In this document: positions 52,551 to 63,473 of the stretch, piece after piece
Numbering within the stretch: the stretch's first letter is position 1
How the letters are laid out: each line of letters starts with the position of its first letter
Assembly: GCF_036898095.1 (NCBI RefSeq)
Contig: NC_090728.1
Coordinates: forward strand, 84,402,219-84,466,218
Origin: Palaemon carinicauda
Taxonomy: Eukaryota; Arthropoda; Malacostraca; Decapoda; Palaemonidae
Reading direction: 5' to 3'
Length of the DNA stretch: 64,000 nucleotides
Made by a program: the position numbers and the translations under genes
Notes under the pieces: model-generated
What the model saw: the letters and a program-made list of their open reading frames with translations, nothing else
Database searches by the model: none
What the model was told of the DNA's origin: nothing

Positions 52551-54302
52551 TTATCCCTGTTCAATGGGGGGAGTTGCTAGGGCAGAGAGTAGGGATTGAA
52601 CTGTATTAGAGTGAGTCTTAGCAAGGGTACAGACTTTTAGTACTAGCTGCAGTATTAAGGGGATCAGCATTTCAACTGGCAAGGACTCTGCTTGGGTAAT
52701 GATGGAGGAGATTGAAGGGGAAAGGGAAGGAATCTGACCAGGGGTGGGAGCAGGGTCGGTGACTGGGATAGGAGCAGTGGTAGGAGTTTGGGCAGTAGTT
52801 GTGGTAGGAGCCACTGGATCAGTGACCACCGGAGGACGAGGAGGAGGTCTGGAATGTGGAGCCCGTTGAGGCTTTGGTAGTTGCAGCAGTACTGTTGTTG
52901 GAGAGGTAGGTGGATCGATATGTTGACCTGGTAGTATTTTCAGGAGGTCTGGACACCTGTTCCAGGCATGATGAGGTCCAGCACAGTTGGGGCAGTTGGC
53001 ATGGGTCTCCAACCCTCCTTGGTGCGCATCTATGCAAGTTTGAGTTGGGTGACGGCGGCTGCAGACACCACAGACCATAGGAGCCCTGCAGTCCTGCTTA
53101 TGATGTCCAAAACCTTGACAGTTCAAGCAACGCAATGGGTCACTTTTGAAGTCCTTTACGGGGAATTCTCCCCTCAGTCAAAGGTCCAATGATTTGGAAA
53201 TTGGGCCAAACAAGATGACCGTCACTTCCTTGGTGGGTTGTTTGTGGTGGTCCAGTCTCCTTTTAGCTTTGGAGACATTGCTGCAGTCAGTAATGAAAGA
53301 CAGTGGCATGTTTGTTGGGTAGTGGTAGACAACTGCCTTTCTTAATTTCTTCTCTGGGTCCATAAAGACCAGGGAGGATTCCCGCTGAAGAAGCCTGCCA
53401 CTGTTCTGGTCCTTTGGGGAGATTATTAAGTCCCCATTGAGGTTGGTTCTGGCTGTCAGCTTGATGCCAGGGTTAGCAGCTGATATGGCAGCTACTGCTG
53501 TATATGAAGGTGCACCTTCCACAGCTGCCAATTTAAACTTTGGTAGCTGCTTTGGGTCAGTGACAGCTGGCACAGGATCTGCAGCCCGCTCACTGGCGGC
53601 TGTTCTATTTGGGACTGGAGCAGGGTTGATGGTAACAGTCATTTGGGTGGATGAGGCTTCCTTTAGGAGTTGAGACAAGCATGGGGGTGCAGTTGCAATC
53701 ATCCAGGTGCAGAGCTGCTGAAGTGTCTTTTGAAGAATCAAGGTCCATGGCTGATATGCTGGCCATAGGTTCTGAAGTTGAGGTCAGTGGAGTGGCAGCT
53801 GGTGCAGAGATGTGGGTTGTCCTGATTGTAAGTGTTGTCACTGGAGGTTTGTTGGCAAGCCAAAAAGCTTTAATACATGGTGGACAATCACAGTCATGTC
53901 ACTGATGTTGATCTGGTTTGGGTAGTTGATTGCAGTATTTGACAAGACCAGGTTTAAACTGGTGTCAATTGAGAACTTTCCTGTAAGGTCCTTCAGTGTC
54001 TTGAGGTGGAATGTCTTGGTTCCTTGGCCGGTCTTTCCTTTCCATGAAAAAGGGAATGCATGCCTTAGTAAGTGATTTGCAGTCCCGGCAATGACAGTCC
54101 TTGGGTGGTGGGCCATTAATGGGTCTTCTGTAGGCACAAAACCCACATGGTTCATAAGTTCTTCTCTGAAGCCGACATAGTACCTGCATTTTATGCATCT
54201 GCAGTTACTAGTGGAGGAGCTAAATAGGTTCTTGCAGTGCTTAATCCCATCTGGGTACAATGACTTTGCAAAGTTTGTAAGCTGTTGAATACTTGTAGTC
54301 AT
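52551..54302 (-). pseudogene. Gag-like ORF1 protein, type B (second copy)
   Basis: Collinear with 30578-32329 from ATG 54302 (MTTSIQQL). The frameshift near 53679 and the TGA at 53178 are shared with the first copy. The first zinc knuckle (CLNCQGFGHHKQDC) matches the CX2CX4HX4C pattern here, whereas the first copy reads YLNCQCFGHHKQDC and has lost the first Cys. Confidence 0.78.
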
Positions 54303-54529
54303 TGTATTTCCGAAAGCCTGGTCAAAGACCAGCGGATTCTGGCTTACAGCCGAAAATTTCAGCCAGTTCCAATCAGAATTACAGCCAAAATTTACAGCAG
54401 AAAACTGGGAGGGGATCTGGGAGTCCCTAGTGCCGGGTAAGCTGGTTCTTGATCGGAGAGAGTGATCCTCTCAGTCTGGGAACTGAGCTGAGACTGATGC
54501 TTCCTGTTATTGTTTGTCTATATTGCCCA

Positions 54530-54785
54530 GGCCCCAAATCCTTGTTATGTGTGTTTGTGTAGATTTCCTTACCTTGTGTAAGACATGGGCTCTTGCCGTT
54601 GGGCAGCCCGTAAGTCCTCGTTATGTGTGTGTGTATAGATTGCCTTACCTTGTGTAAGATATGGGCTCTTGCCGTTGGGCACCCCACAAAGTCCTTGTTG
54701 CTTGCTTGCTTGCTTGCTTGTTAGATTGCCCAGCCCTTATTGCTGGACACTGGCTCTTGTGTTGGCAGCTCGTCAGTGGGGTTTA
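54530..54785 (-). repeat. Array of stem-loop 3' ends (second copy)
   Basis: Same array as 32540-32845, but the innermost unit is shortened by a deletion near 54535. The (AAGC)n spacer is at about 54698-54720. Confidence 0.8.
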
Positions 54786-55228
54786 GATAAGGTAAGGGAT
54801 ATTTATTTAAGGATCAGTACACAGGTTTTGGAGGGTAGTTTAAATTACATAGGTGCTAGTCTGTGGACAGCAACCCCGAACAGTCTGTTAGTTCCCAGAC
54901 AACAGCCTAGAGTTTGATCTCTAGGTGGGTCCCTTTGGCAATATGCCACGCTCTCAAGGGTTTTCAGGTGCTCTGCCCCTAGAGCTTGTCCTGAGAGGGA
55001 GGTCCTGCAAGGCAGAGACCTAGTCAATCTTTCTTATATAGTTCAACCCGTATGTGCTGTCGGGAGGCAGTCTGTCTAGATGCTACTATTTATAGCATCT
55101 TGTATTGGCAGAAAGTAAGGGGGCTTGCTGTTAAGGCCACATCTCTCTCACCAACTAGGGTCCAGGCCCCTTGGAACCACGAGCGGAAATAGTTGACAAA
55201 GGTTCTGTCAGTAGTAGGGACAGTGTTA

Positions 55229-55478
55229 TAGTAGTAAGTCCCATGGGAGTTGGAGGTCATGGGAAGGAGGTGACAGATGGTTGAGTAGTAGGCAGAATAT
55301 TGAAGGGCATAAGCTATCCCTGGAGGTTGTCTCAGTGGGAGAGAAAGTGGCATAGCAGTTAGTCCCATGGGAGTCGGAGGTCATGGGAAGGATGTGGCAG
55401 GCGATTGAATAGTAGGCAGAATATGGAGGGGTATACACTATCCCTGGAAAAAGTATCAGTAGGAGAGAAAGTGGCGGC
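55229..55478 (-). repeat. 124-bp tandem duplication in LINE 3' region
   Basis: Two copies with period 124 (AGTCCCATGGGAGT at 55237 and 55361), each ending near ACTATCCCTGG or a close variant. Confidence 0.85.
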
Positions 55479-56076
55479 GGCGGCGGTTCACTGAAATATA
55501 TATAAGTAGGAAGAGGTGGGGAGAATTGGGATGGGTATAAGGTTGAAGGAATTCAGCAACTTTTATTTCAGGGTTTTGGGTGAGGGTAAAGGATGTCAAA
55601 GATTCTTTCTTATATCAAGAGGCATCATGCCTCAGTAGGGGAGTAGGGGAAGGCGAAGGTGGGTGAAGGATGAAGGATGTAGGAGTGCTATTGAAGGGGG
55701 CTGACTCCCTTGCTTAATCCCTTTTTTGTCAATTTCTGGGATGACGCCCAATCCTTCCGTTCTGCTACTGTTGTTTTTTCTTTATTCTGGGTTATCAGTT
55801 ACCTCTTTGGAACCACGAAGAATTTAGTAGTAGGAAAAGTTGGGAAGAGAGTAGGAGCTCTGATCAAAGTAGGAGGGACCAGAGAGGAGGGCTGGTGAGC
55901 GTTTTTAGTAGGAGAGAAAGGGTCGGCCACCTAGGGTGATATTCCCAGATGGCGTCTGCTTAGTATTTTTTTTTTTTTTTTTTTTACTGCAGTTTCATTT
56001 CATTTACACTACAATTGTACAGCACTTTGCATTTGACTTCCACTATATTTCTACTGCACTGCACTTTAATTGCTTT

Positions 56077-59046
56077 TTACCGCTCTGTTACGTAGATTGG
56101 TTGCAGTTCAGGCCCTTCTAGGGCTGGCAGGAGTCTTGGCCAGTAGCTATGTCCTCCTCCCTGGAGGTTCCTGCTTCTTTCTACAGTTTCATTGTCAATT
56201 TCCTCCACCCTGATGAGGGTTCTGCTCGCTAATCTGTGGAGCCTAGAGTTCATAGCCCCAATGCTGTACCTTTCATGCAGGTCCTTCTGCATGTTGTAGA
56301 AGGGTGGTGTCTCTTTGGAGGCTCTTCTTACACATTTATTTTGGATTGTTTGTATTATTCTCATATTTGTTTTGCTGATTATAGCAAACAGGATGGCTGG
56401 GTATTCCAGTTGTGGTTGAATTAGGGTTTTGTATAGTCTTAGCTGGGTAGGTGTCGACATCGCCTTAAATCTCCTCAATTTCTTGGCCGTTATGTTTGCT
56501 TTCTGGATGGTACTGTTCACGTGCTTTCCCAGTCCAGTGGTTCCAATTGTTACCCCGAGTATTTTGGCGTAGTTTTTGAAGGGTATGTTCCTGCCTTCTA
56601 CTCTGATTGTTGCTGGTTTCAGAGCACTGATGGATAGGAGTTGGAATTTGCTCTGGCTGGTGGCGATCTTCCACTTCCACTCGTACTCATCCACTTTCAT
56701 TATTTCCCTAGTTGTTTTGGCGGCCATTATCAATTTGCTTTTCTTGTTGGGGTATGTTACCACCTGAATGTGGTCATCAGCGAAAATAATCTGGTAACAT
56801 CCCGCGGAGGGTGCTGGCGTGTCTCTTGTGTAAAAGTTGAAGAGGATGGGTGCCAGCACACTCCCCTGGGGCACTCCACTGAGTAGTGGAAACTCTGGAC
56901 CCAGGAAGCTTCCCACCCGTATCCTTGCCTTCCTATTGTCCAGGTAACTGCAGAGAATTTTCAGGGAGATTTCCGGTAGTCCCGCTTCCGCTAGTTTGAA
57001 CTTTAGACCATCATGTCAAACTTTGTCGAAGGCCTTCGCAATGTTCCTGGAGACAATGTTGCACCCGTGGCCTTGGTGTTGTGCTGTAGCGATGGATTCG
57101 TACAGCACTCCTTCAGCTATTTGGGTGCCTCTTCTACTTGTGAACTCATACTGGTTCTTGTTCATTAGTCCATTGTCCTCCAGGTACTTCACTAGCCTGT
57201 TCTTTAGTATTCTTTACAATATTTTCCCCGGGATTTCTAGCAGGGTTATAGGCCTGTAGTTGCAAACTTGCTTGTTGTCTTTGTCAGGTTTACTGATCAG
57301 TCGGATCATCCAAGTCTTGTATGGGTCTGGGAAGTAACCCCTACTCAGGGCTTCATTATTCAGGGTTCTGTACACTTCCAGCATGGAGTCAGGAAGGTTT
57401 TTCATAATTTCTTCATTAATGCTTGATTTGCCAGGAGCTTTCTTACTTTTCATTTTGCTGATTATCCACTTCAGCTCCCATGTTTCAATTGGCTTGGTAA
57501 GTGGATTTCCCTGGTCCAGCCTCGAGATGTCTGCTAAAGGGTAGGGTTGGATATCCCCTCGTCTTCCTTGCAGGTAGGTTAGCACCCTCCTCTCGTTAGC
57601 TCTGTCGAACTGGCGATTCTCTTCCAGCATGATCTTAAATACTTCTTTCTAGTATTCCCTGAAGGCTTCCTTCCTTTCAGTGTTACCGTATCTCTTGGTG
57701 TTGTTGTGGAGGATGTAAGGTGTGTCTTCTTTTCCTTTGCCTAGAAGCCTTCCAATTGAGTCCCAAAATTTGCTGGGATCCCTAAGGTAGACCTCCACTT
57801 GCAAGATAGTTTCTTCCCAGTGCTGGTCGTGGAGGGTTTTGGATTCCTCCATTATTCTGGTCTGTATGACCTTGATTTCTTGGAGTATTTCTCTTGACCA
57901 TCCGGTTGCCTCAGCAGTTCTTTTTGCAAGGTGTGTCTTCTTTTCCTTTGCCTAGAAGCCTTCCAATTGAGTCCCAAAATTTGCTGGGATCCCTAAGGTA
58001 GACCTCCACTTGCAAGATAGTTTCTTCCCAGTGCTGGTCGTGGAGGGTTTTGGATTCCTCCATTATTCTGGTCTGTATGACCTTGATTTCTTGGAGTATT
58101 TCTCTTGACCATCCGGTTGCCTCAGCAGTTCTTTTTGCTCTTTCATATCTCCATTAAGGTTGCTTCAGAGTGGCACTTTCTCTGTGTGGGTAGAGGGTCC
58201 GGTGGCTAGCCTTTGGTATAAATTCATCGGCAGCTGATCCAATTAGAGTGAACTACATGTTAAGCTTGTCGTCGATGTACTCCTTGGTTTTGTGTTCGAT
58301 AGTAAGGTCGATTGAGGCTGCCTCTTGATCCAGTCTTTCCTTGAATCCATCCCAGTTGGCCCTGTGCAGTTGGTGTCTGGGGGTTGTTGGGAGTATGATC
58401 CCCTTTTGTGGCTAGGGTTAAGATTATTGGGAGATGATCTAAAGAGGTGAGTTCCCCAGGCTGAATGGCGTAGTTAAGGTAGGCATGTCTGTTGGCTAGG
58501 ACTATGTCAGGTTTGCCTTCTCCTATAGGTCCAATGAAGGTGTTGAACATTGGCCCTGTGTGCTTCGCTATGCCCCTGGATATGAGCCTATTGACTCCGG
58601 TTCCATAAAAGTTGTCATTACTGTGCCCAAGGTTCCTGTGGCGGGCGTTGCAGTCCGCTATGATGTAAGCAGGCATTAGTTTTTAGAAAATCTTTCTTAG
58701 GTCTTCTTCTGGGAAGATTCTTCTTCTTGGTGGGAGGTAGGTTGTCCCAATGATGATGGGGCCCCTCCTTGTTTGTAGCTCTATGGACAGTACATCTGTG
58801 AAATCATCAAATAACTTGTGCTGAATGTCATATTTGATGGCTATTGCTACCCCTGCGCTTTCTTCATCGTGAGTGTTTTTCTTGTAGATGCTGTATCAAT
58901 AGATTTTGAGGGCTTCTGTTTCTTTTACATCGGTTGAATTCAACAGGATGACATCCGGGTCTGTCTACCTGTATGTATTGCTGAGCTCACGGCTGCGTTG
59001 GAAAGTCCACTTTATAACATTGTTGTATAATTTTTATTTGTTCCAT
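56077..59046 (-). pseudogene. Jockey-like LINE ORF2, multiple lesions
   Basis: ATG 59046 overlaps the ORF1 stop (TAATG). The APE endonuclease survives in pieces: IIADCNARHRNLGH and SLDHLPII near 58676-58440. The RT frame is continuous in phase from 57852 to 56077 apart from in-frame stops near 57649, 57214 and 57017. It shows NYRPITLLEIPGKIL, GVPQGSVLAP, IFADDHIQVV and QLRLYKTLIQPQLEYP. A 211-bp exact tandem duplication (57717-58138) adds a frameshift. It is therefore inactive, with the same domain order as the ORF2 at 20586-23288. Confidence 0.85.
57717..58138. repeat. 211-bp exact tandem duplication inside LINE ORF2
   Basis: 57717-57927 and 57928-58138 appear identical base for base. The length is not a multiple of three, so it breaks the ORF. 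Confidence 0.93.
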
Positions 59047-60180
59047 TATGATGATTGCGATGGAGTCTTTGTGTTTCTTGTTCCATTACATAGATTCCTG
59101 AACCTTAGTGGGTTGATAGGGGTTATGGACTTCCTTACTAGTTCCTCCGGGGAGGATTTAATAATAACCTCGACCTCTTGAGGGTTGTATGTGCCACAGA
59201 TCGCATACTTGATCTTCCCTGTCCGAAAAATCATGTCCGTGATACTACTGGCTGATGGTTTCCTTGGTAGCTGGGTTCCTTCTGCTGTTTTCAGCGAGAC
59301 ATACTTGAGGATGTTTTTCCTTCTTGTTTCTTGGTTTGGGGCTTGTTTTACGCTGGGGGCAGAAGCAATAGCAGTTGCTCCTAGGTCCGGTAGGGTGTCG
59401 CTCTCGTCTTGGTCTACTGCTGTACCGCTGCTGTGCTGCTCTACTGCTGTACCGCTGCTGTGCTGCTCTACTGCTGTACCGCTGCTGTGCTGCTCTACTG
59501 CTGTACCGTGGCTGTGCTGCTCTACTGCTATACGGCTGCAGTGCTGCTCTACTGCAGGTCCCTTTGCAGTTTTCTTGGTGTGTTTGTTTTCAGTTAACAC
59601 ACTGGTGGCTTCCTCAGATCCTGAGGAGCTAGAGGAGCTGGTCCTGGTTCGTTTCCTTTTTTCAGATTCTGCTTCCATTTCTTCTTCTCCCGCTTGCTCA
59701 GTCGATGATTCAGTGGCTGTTTCGATTCGTGTTACTGTTGCCAATGTGCTGTCATGATGGCCATCACCTCTTTTGATCGTAGCGTACTCCTTGGGATTAT
59801 GACTGATTCACAACCGTTTGCTTTCAGTACTTCGTCTAGGGTCTGCTGAAAACTTCCAGGGCAAGCTGCTTCATTCATATTTGGATGTAGCAGGGCAATT
59901 TGGTAGACAGTATTCAGTTTTTTGGAGGGTAGTCCGTGGTTGTTTGATTGGGCGGTCTGTTGATCATAAATTCTGTAATTCCTGGTGGTCCAAGCGTTCT
60001 GGGTTGGGGTGGCTGCTGCTCCGGCATAAGTGGTGGGGGTCTGTTTAATTTGCTTCCTTATTTCTTTCATTGTGGTCTTGGTCTTTTCCTTCCTTATTGG
60101 ACAGATTGGCACCATGGTGTGGTGCCCTGTTCATTGACAGCCTAGACACTTTTGGTTGCCGTTGTTAGTGCGAGCAAATC
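59046..60180 (-). pseudogene. Jockey-like LINE ORF1 with zinc knuckle and 9-residue repeats
   Basis: Upstream part: a CCHC zinc knuckle (CLGCQ, a TGA stop, then TGHHTMVPIC near 60150-60105), then YAGAAATPTQNAW. Downstream, in a second frame from about 59744: an acidic and serine-rich stretch, at least five in-frame copies of AVEQHSSGT, the LGATAIASAPS segment shared with the other LINE, and a conserved C-terminal block. It stops at TAA 59048-59046, overlapping ORF2. A frame change occurs near 59735. ORF1 proteins of this type bind the element RNA. Confidence 0.78.
59413..59556 (-). repeat. 27-bp coding minisatellite in ORF1
   Basis: Units start at 59413, 59440, 59467, 59494 and 59521, with a partial sixth. 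The first four are nearly identical and the fifth is diverged. Each encodes AVEQHSSGT or a variant, keeping frame. Confidence 0.92.
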
Positions 60181-60234
60181 TTATAGTCGGCTTCCTTGGG
60201 GCGAGAAAGTGGGATATTTCTTGCTTGCTTGTGA

Positions 60235-60370
60235 GATTGCCCAGCCCTTCTTGCTGGACTGTGTGTAGATTGCCTTACCTTATGTAAGACACGGGCTTCC
60301 ATTCATTCATGTAGATTGCCATGCCTATAGCATGACACGGGCTCTTGTCGTAGGACAGCCCGTAAAGGGC
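60235..60370 (-). repeat. Array of three stem-loop 3' ends
   Basis: On the minus strand: CGACAAGAGCCCGTGTC with the CATGCTATAGGCATG hairpin and a GAAT tail; then AAGCCCGTGTCTTACATAAG with a CACA tail; then AGTCCAGCAAGAAGGGCTGG with a (AAGC)n tail. All point the same way, immediately upstream of the LINE at 55209-60225. Confidence 0.85.
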
Positions 60371-60378
60371 TTCCATTG

Positions 60379-60811
60379 CTTTCAAAACTATCTCTTCCTT
60401 TGACTGATGATAAATATAGATAACAAGACCTATTATGTAAATAATTCTGAAAATGATAAAAACTAGCAATATCATGGTTACATTTTCTTTAATATATAAA
60501 TCATTAAATAAATTAGAAGGATTAGTTCAATAAACAGATTTTGTATCTCTTGCAACCCATTAGTAATTTATTTAATAAAATATACGTTTCAATACTTATC
60601 AATGCAATTCCTCATAAATACCGAATAATACTTTACTGGATTCAATAACTAAAATCTAACTAGGTGAAAGTAATTTTAAAATAGATTTTATGAAAGAACT
60701 GAATATCCCATAGATATTTTTTCAAAGTAACATTTCATATCTAGAGGTTTTTGCAAAGAAGATAGGGCAATATTGGCCTAGAAACTATAACATTCCTAAG
60801 AGGTGGACATA
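60379..60811 (+). repeat. Third, partial copy of the inverted-repeat unit
   Basis: Matches the right arm from about 39677 to 40580 with more divergence. It lacks the foldback insertion and has a small deletion near 60800. It begins at the same terminus (TTTCAAA(A)CTATC) as both arms. Confidence 0.85.
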
Positions 60812-62164
60812 ACGGAAAAGGGCCAGGATTCAAGGACAGATGGATTACCATACAAATCCATGCTGAGATAGTATTCTTGGTAACCCTTCTCTTTGTTCTC
60901 CCAGTGCTCACAAACAATGCCTGCACTTGGGGACGAACTGCAGCCGTTCTTTTGAGATATAGCCTCAGAGTCCTTACTGGGCACAGTAGGAGATGGTCTG
61001 GGTCATCTGTTACAGAACGAAGACCTGAGATCTGGAAAGAGTCGAACCGAGGGTCCGGCACTCCCTGATTCTAAGTCTTAGCAACAAACTCAAGGACGAA
61101 TCTGAACGTTACCTCCCCCATCCCCTTGAATGGGGGATGTCATACGAGAGACCATGAAGTTCACTGACTTGCTTGGCCGAGGCCAAAGCTAGTAGGAACA
61201 CCATCTTCCAAGTTAGGTGGCGGTCTGAAGTCTGGCGTAATGGTTCGTAGGGAGGTCTCTTAAGAGACCTGAGAACTCGAACCACGTTCCATGGAGGAGG
61301 TCTCACTTCCGACTGAGGGCAGATAAGTTCATAACTTCGTATGAGTAGGGAAAGTTCCAGCGAAGAAGAAATGTCCACTCCTTTGAGCCTGAAGGCTGGA
61401 CTTAAGGCTGAGCGATAGCCTTTCACTGCCGAGACTGAAAGGCGCATTTCTTCTCGCAAATACACGAAGAACTCCACTACTGCTGGAATAGTGGCATTGA
61501 GTGGAGAGATACCCCTTCCACGACACCAACCACAGAAAACTCGCCACTTTGCCTGGTAGACCGCTGCGGATGAGCTTCGCAGGTGTCCAGACATCCTGTT
61601 CGCAACCTGTTGCGAAAATCCTCTCTCAGCGAGGAGATGCTGGATAGTCTCCAGGTGTGAAGTCGAAGCGAAGCTATGGCTTTGTGAAAGATGTTGGCGT
61701 GTGGTTGTTTGAGTAGCTCGTGTCGTGGAGGGACTTCTCTCGGAAGTTCCGTTACGAGTTGTAGAAGGTCTGGAAACCATTCCTCGTGATGCCATAGCAG
61801 AGCTATAAGGGTCATCGAGGGATTGACCGATATTCTGGTCTTGTTGAGTACCTTCCTCATCAGACAGAACGGGGGAAAGGCGTATACGTCGATGTTGTCC
61901 CACCATTGTTGGAAGGCATCTTGCCAGAGTGCCTTGGGATCCGGGACTGGGGAGCAGTACAGCAGAAGCTTGAAGTTCAGCGCTGTAGTGAACAGATCCA
62001 CAGTCGGGGAACCCCACAAAGTCAGGACTCTGTTGGCTACTAAATGATCGAAAGACCACTCGGTACTCACTATCTGAGACGCTCTGCTCAGACTGTCGGC
62101 GAGCACATTCCTCTTGCCTGGAATGAATTGAGCCGATAGTGGAATCGAGTGGACTTCGGTCCAT
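60741..62164 (-). pseudogene. Tyrosine recombinase, decayed, catalytic Arg replaced
   Basis: The N-terminal domain contains SSSAAVYQAKWRVFCGWC and SAVKGYRSALSPAFRLKG. It continues to KMVFLLALASAKQVSELHGLS, broken here as KMVFLLALASA and KQVSELHGLS, where the full DIRS element has ASGARVSEI. The catalytic Arg position is Gln (CAA), consistent with CGA to CAA decay. After a break near 61109, a further frame has CPVRTLRLYLKRTAAV and LFVSTGRTKRRVTKNTISAW. The His-x-x-Arg and Tyr region is lost at the 60811 junction. The first part of the 62164 frame is out-of-frame RNase H/linker DNA. Confidence 0.75.
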
Positions 62165-63420
62165 CTCAGTATCTCTACTGCGAGATGGGATAGCTACTTC
62201 GAAAAGGTACCTCCTTGCTTGCTGATGTAAGCCACTACTGTGGTGTTGTCGCTCATCACCACCACAGAGTGACCCGCCAGGTCATTTGTATCAGATTTAT
62301 ATGGAGGCCCTTTTCTGATTCTGACCACAGTCCTGAGGTCCTGTGTTACAGAACATGGGCCCCCCACCCTTTCTTTGAAGCGTCCGAAAACAGCATCAAA
62401 TCCGGGGGGAGGACGAGAAGATCCACTCCCCTTCGTAGGTTCTCGTCTGTCACCCACCACTGAAGGTCCGTCCGTTCCGCCGGACCCATAGGGATCATGA
62501 CGTCCCGGGAATCGTGACCTTGATTCCACCGGGTCTAGAGTCGCCATTGAAGAGATCTCATTCTGAGGCGACCGTTGGGAACTAGACGGGCCAAGGATGA
62601 CCGGTGACCGAGAAGACGTAACCACGATTGGGCTGGGAGCTCTTCTCGTCTGAGGAAAGGACTCGCGACCCTCCTCAGCCTTGCTATCCTGTCGTCTGAT
62701 GGGAAGGCTTTGTGGAGATTGGTGACTATGATCATGCCTAGATATACCAGTCTTTGAGTAGGAAGCAGAGAAGACTTCTCGAGACTTACCATGATCCCCA
62801 CATCTTGGCAAAGTCCCAGAAGTTTGTCTCGGTGTCGAAGAAGGGCTGACTCCGAGTCTGCTAGGATCAGCCAGTCGTCCAGATAACGGAGGAGACGGAT
62901 GCCGATCCTGTGTGCCCACGATGATATTAGGGTAAAAATACTTGTGAATACCTGAGGTGGTGTGGAGAGACCGAAACACAGCACCTTGAACTGGTAGATC
63001 TTGTTGTCTAGGCTGAATCTTAAGTACTTCCTTGAAGACAGATGGACTGGGATCTGGAAGTATGCGTCATTTAGGTCCAGTGTACACATGAAGTCTTGCG
63101 GTCTCACTGTAAGTCTGACCGTGTCTGCCGTCTCCATGCTGAACGGGGTCTGCTTGACAAACCTGTTCAGAACCAAGCGGTTGATGACTGGTCTCCAGCC
63201 TCCAGCCGTCTTCTTTACAGGAAAGAGTCGACTGAAGAAGCCTGGGAACCCGTCGACGACTTCTTGGAGAGCGCCCTTCTTCAACATGGTCTCGACTTCT
63301 GCCCGAAGGGCTTGCCCCCTTGCCGATCCTATGGCAAGGGAGCTCAACAACACTGGATTCGCCGTCAGGGGAGGTAGAGATGTTGTGAACGGGACGCGAT
63401 ATCCTTGACTGATTACGGAA
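61900..63420 (-). pseudogene. RT/RNase H of the second tyrosine-recombinase retroelement
   Basis: The RT frame (63560-62535) shows GGWRPVINRLVLNRFV, CTLDLNDAYFQIPVH, VLCFGLSTPPQVF and the catalytic RYLDDWLILA. It hits a TAG near 62533. RNase H continues in the same frame (LMLFSDASKKGWGAHVL) to a TAA near 62353, then shifts frame to SVVVMSDNTTVVAYIS, meets a TAG at 62192, and resumes through GKRNVLADSLSR to a VDLFTTALN segment like the DIRS C-terminal domain. At least three stops and one frameshift make it nonfunctional. Confidence 0.85.
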
Positions 63421-63473
63421 ATCGTCCAGGAATCGGCCCCAAGTTGCTGCCACCTGTTTGCACAACTTTGTAG

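Larger units (their letters stand above)
49783..55208. repeat. Direct duplication B, second copy
   Basis: Same content, order and orientation as 27848-33273. Differences include a longer (GA)n (about 50 versus 28 bp), a 30-bp-class deletion near 51405, a small insertion near 51990 and loss of about 35 bp near 54535. Confidence 0.92.
55209..60225 (-). mobile_element. Decayed Jockey-like LINE
   Basis: Minus-strand element with ORF1 (about 60180-59046), ORF2 (59046-56077) and a repeat-rich 3' region to about 55209. It is related to, but clearly diverged from, the LINE at 19719-23727. Its 5' end abuts an array of stem-loop ends (60235-60370). Boundaries are approximate. Confidence 0.75.

Noticed and set aside
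59185..59757. 190-codon plus-strand frame with Cys/Leu/Tyr repeats
   Set aside because: Antisense shadow of the ORF1 minisatellite.
62194..62979. 261-codon minus-strand frame as a gene
   Set aside because: Most of it is a shifted shadow of the RT frame. Only its last residues (SDNTTVVAYIS) are true RNase H after a frameshift.
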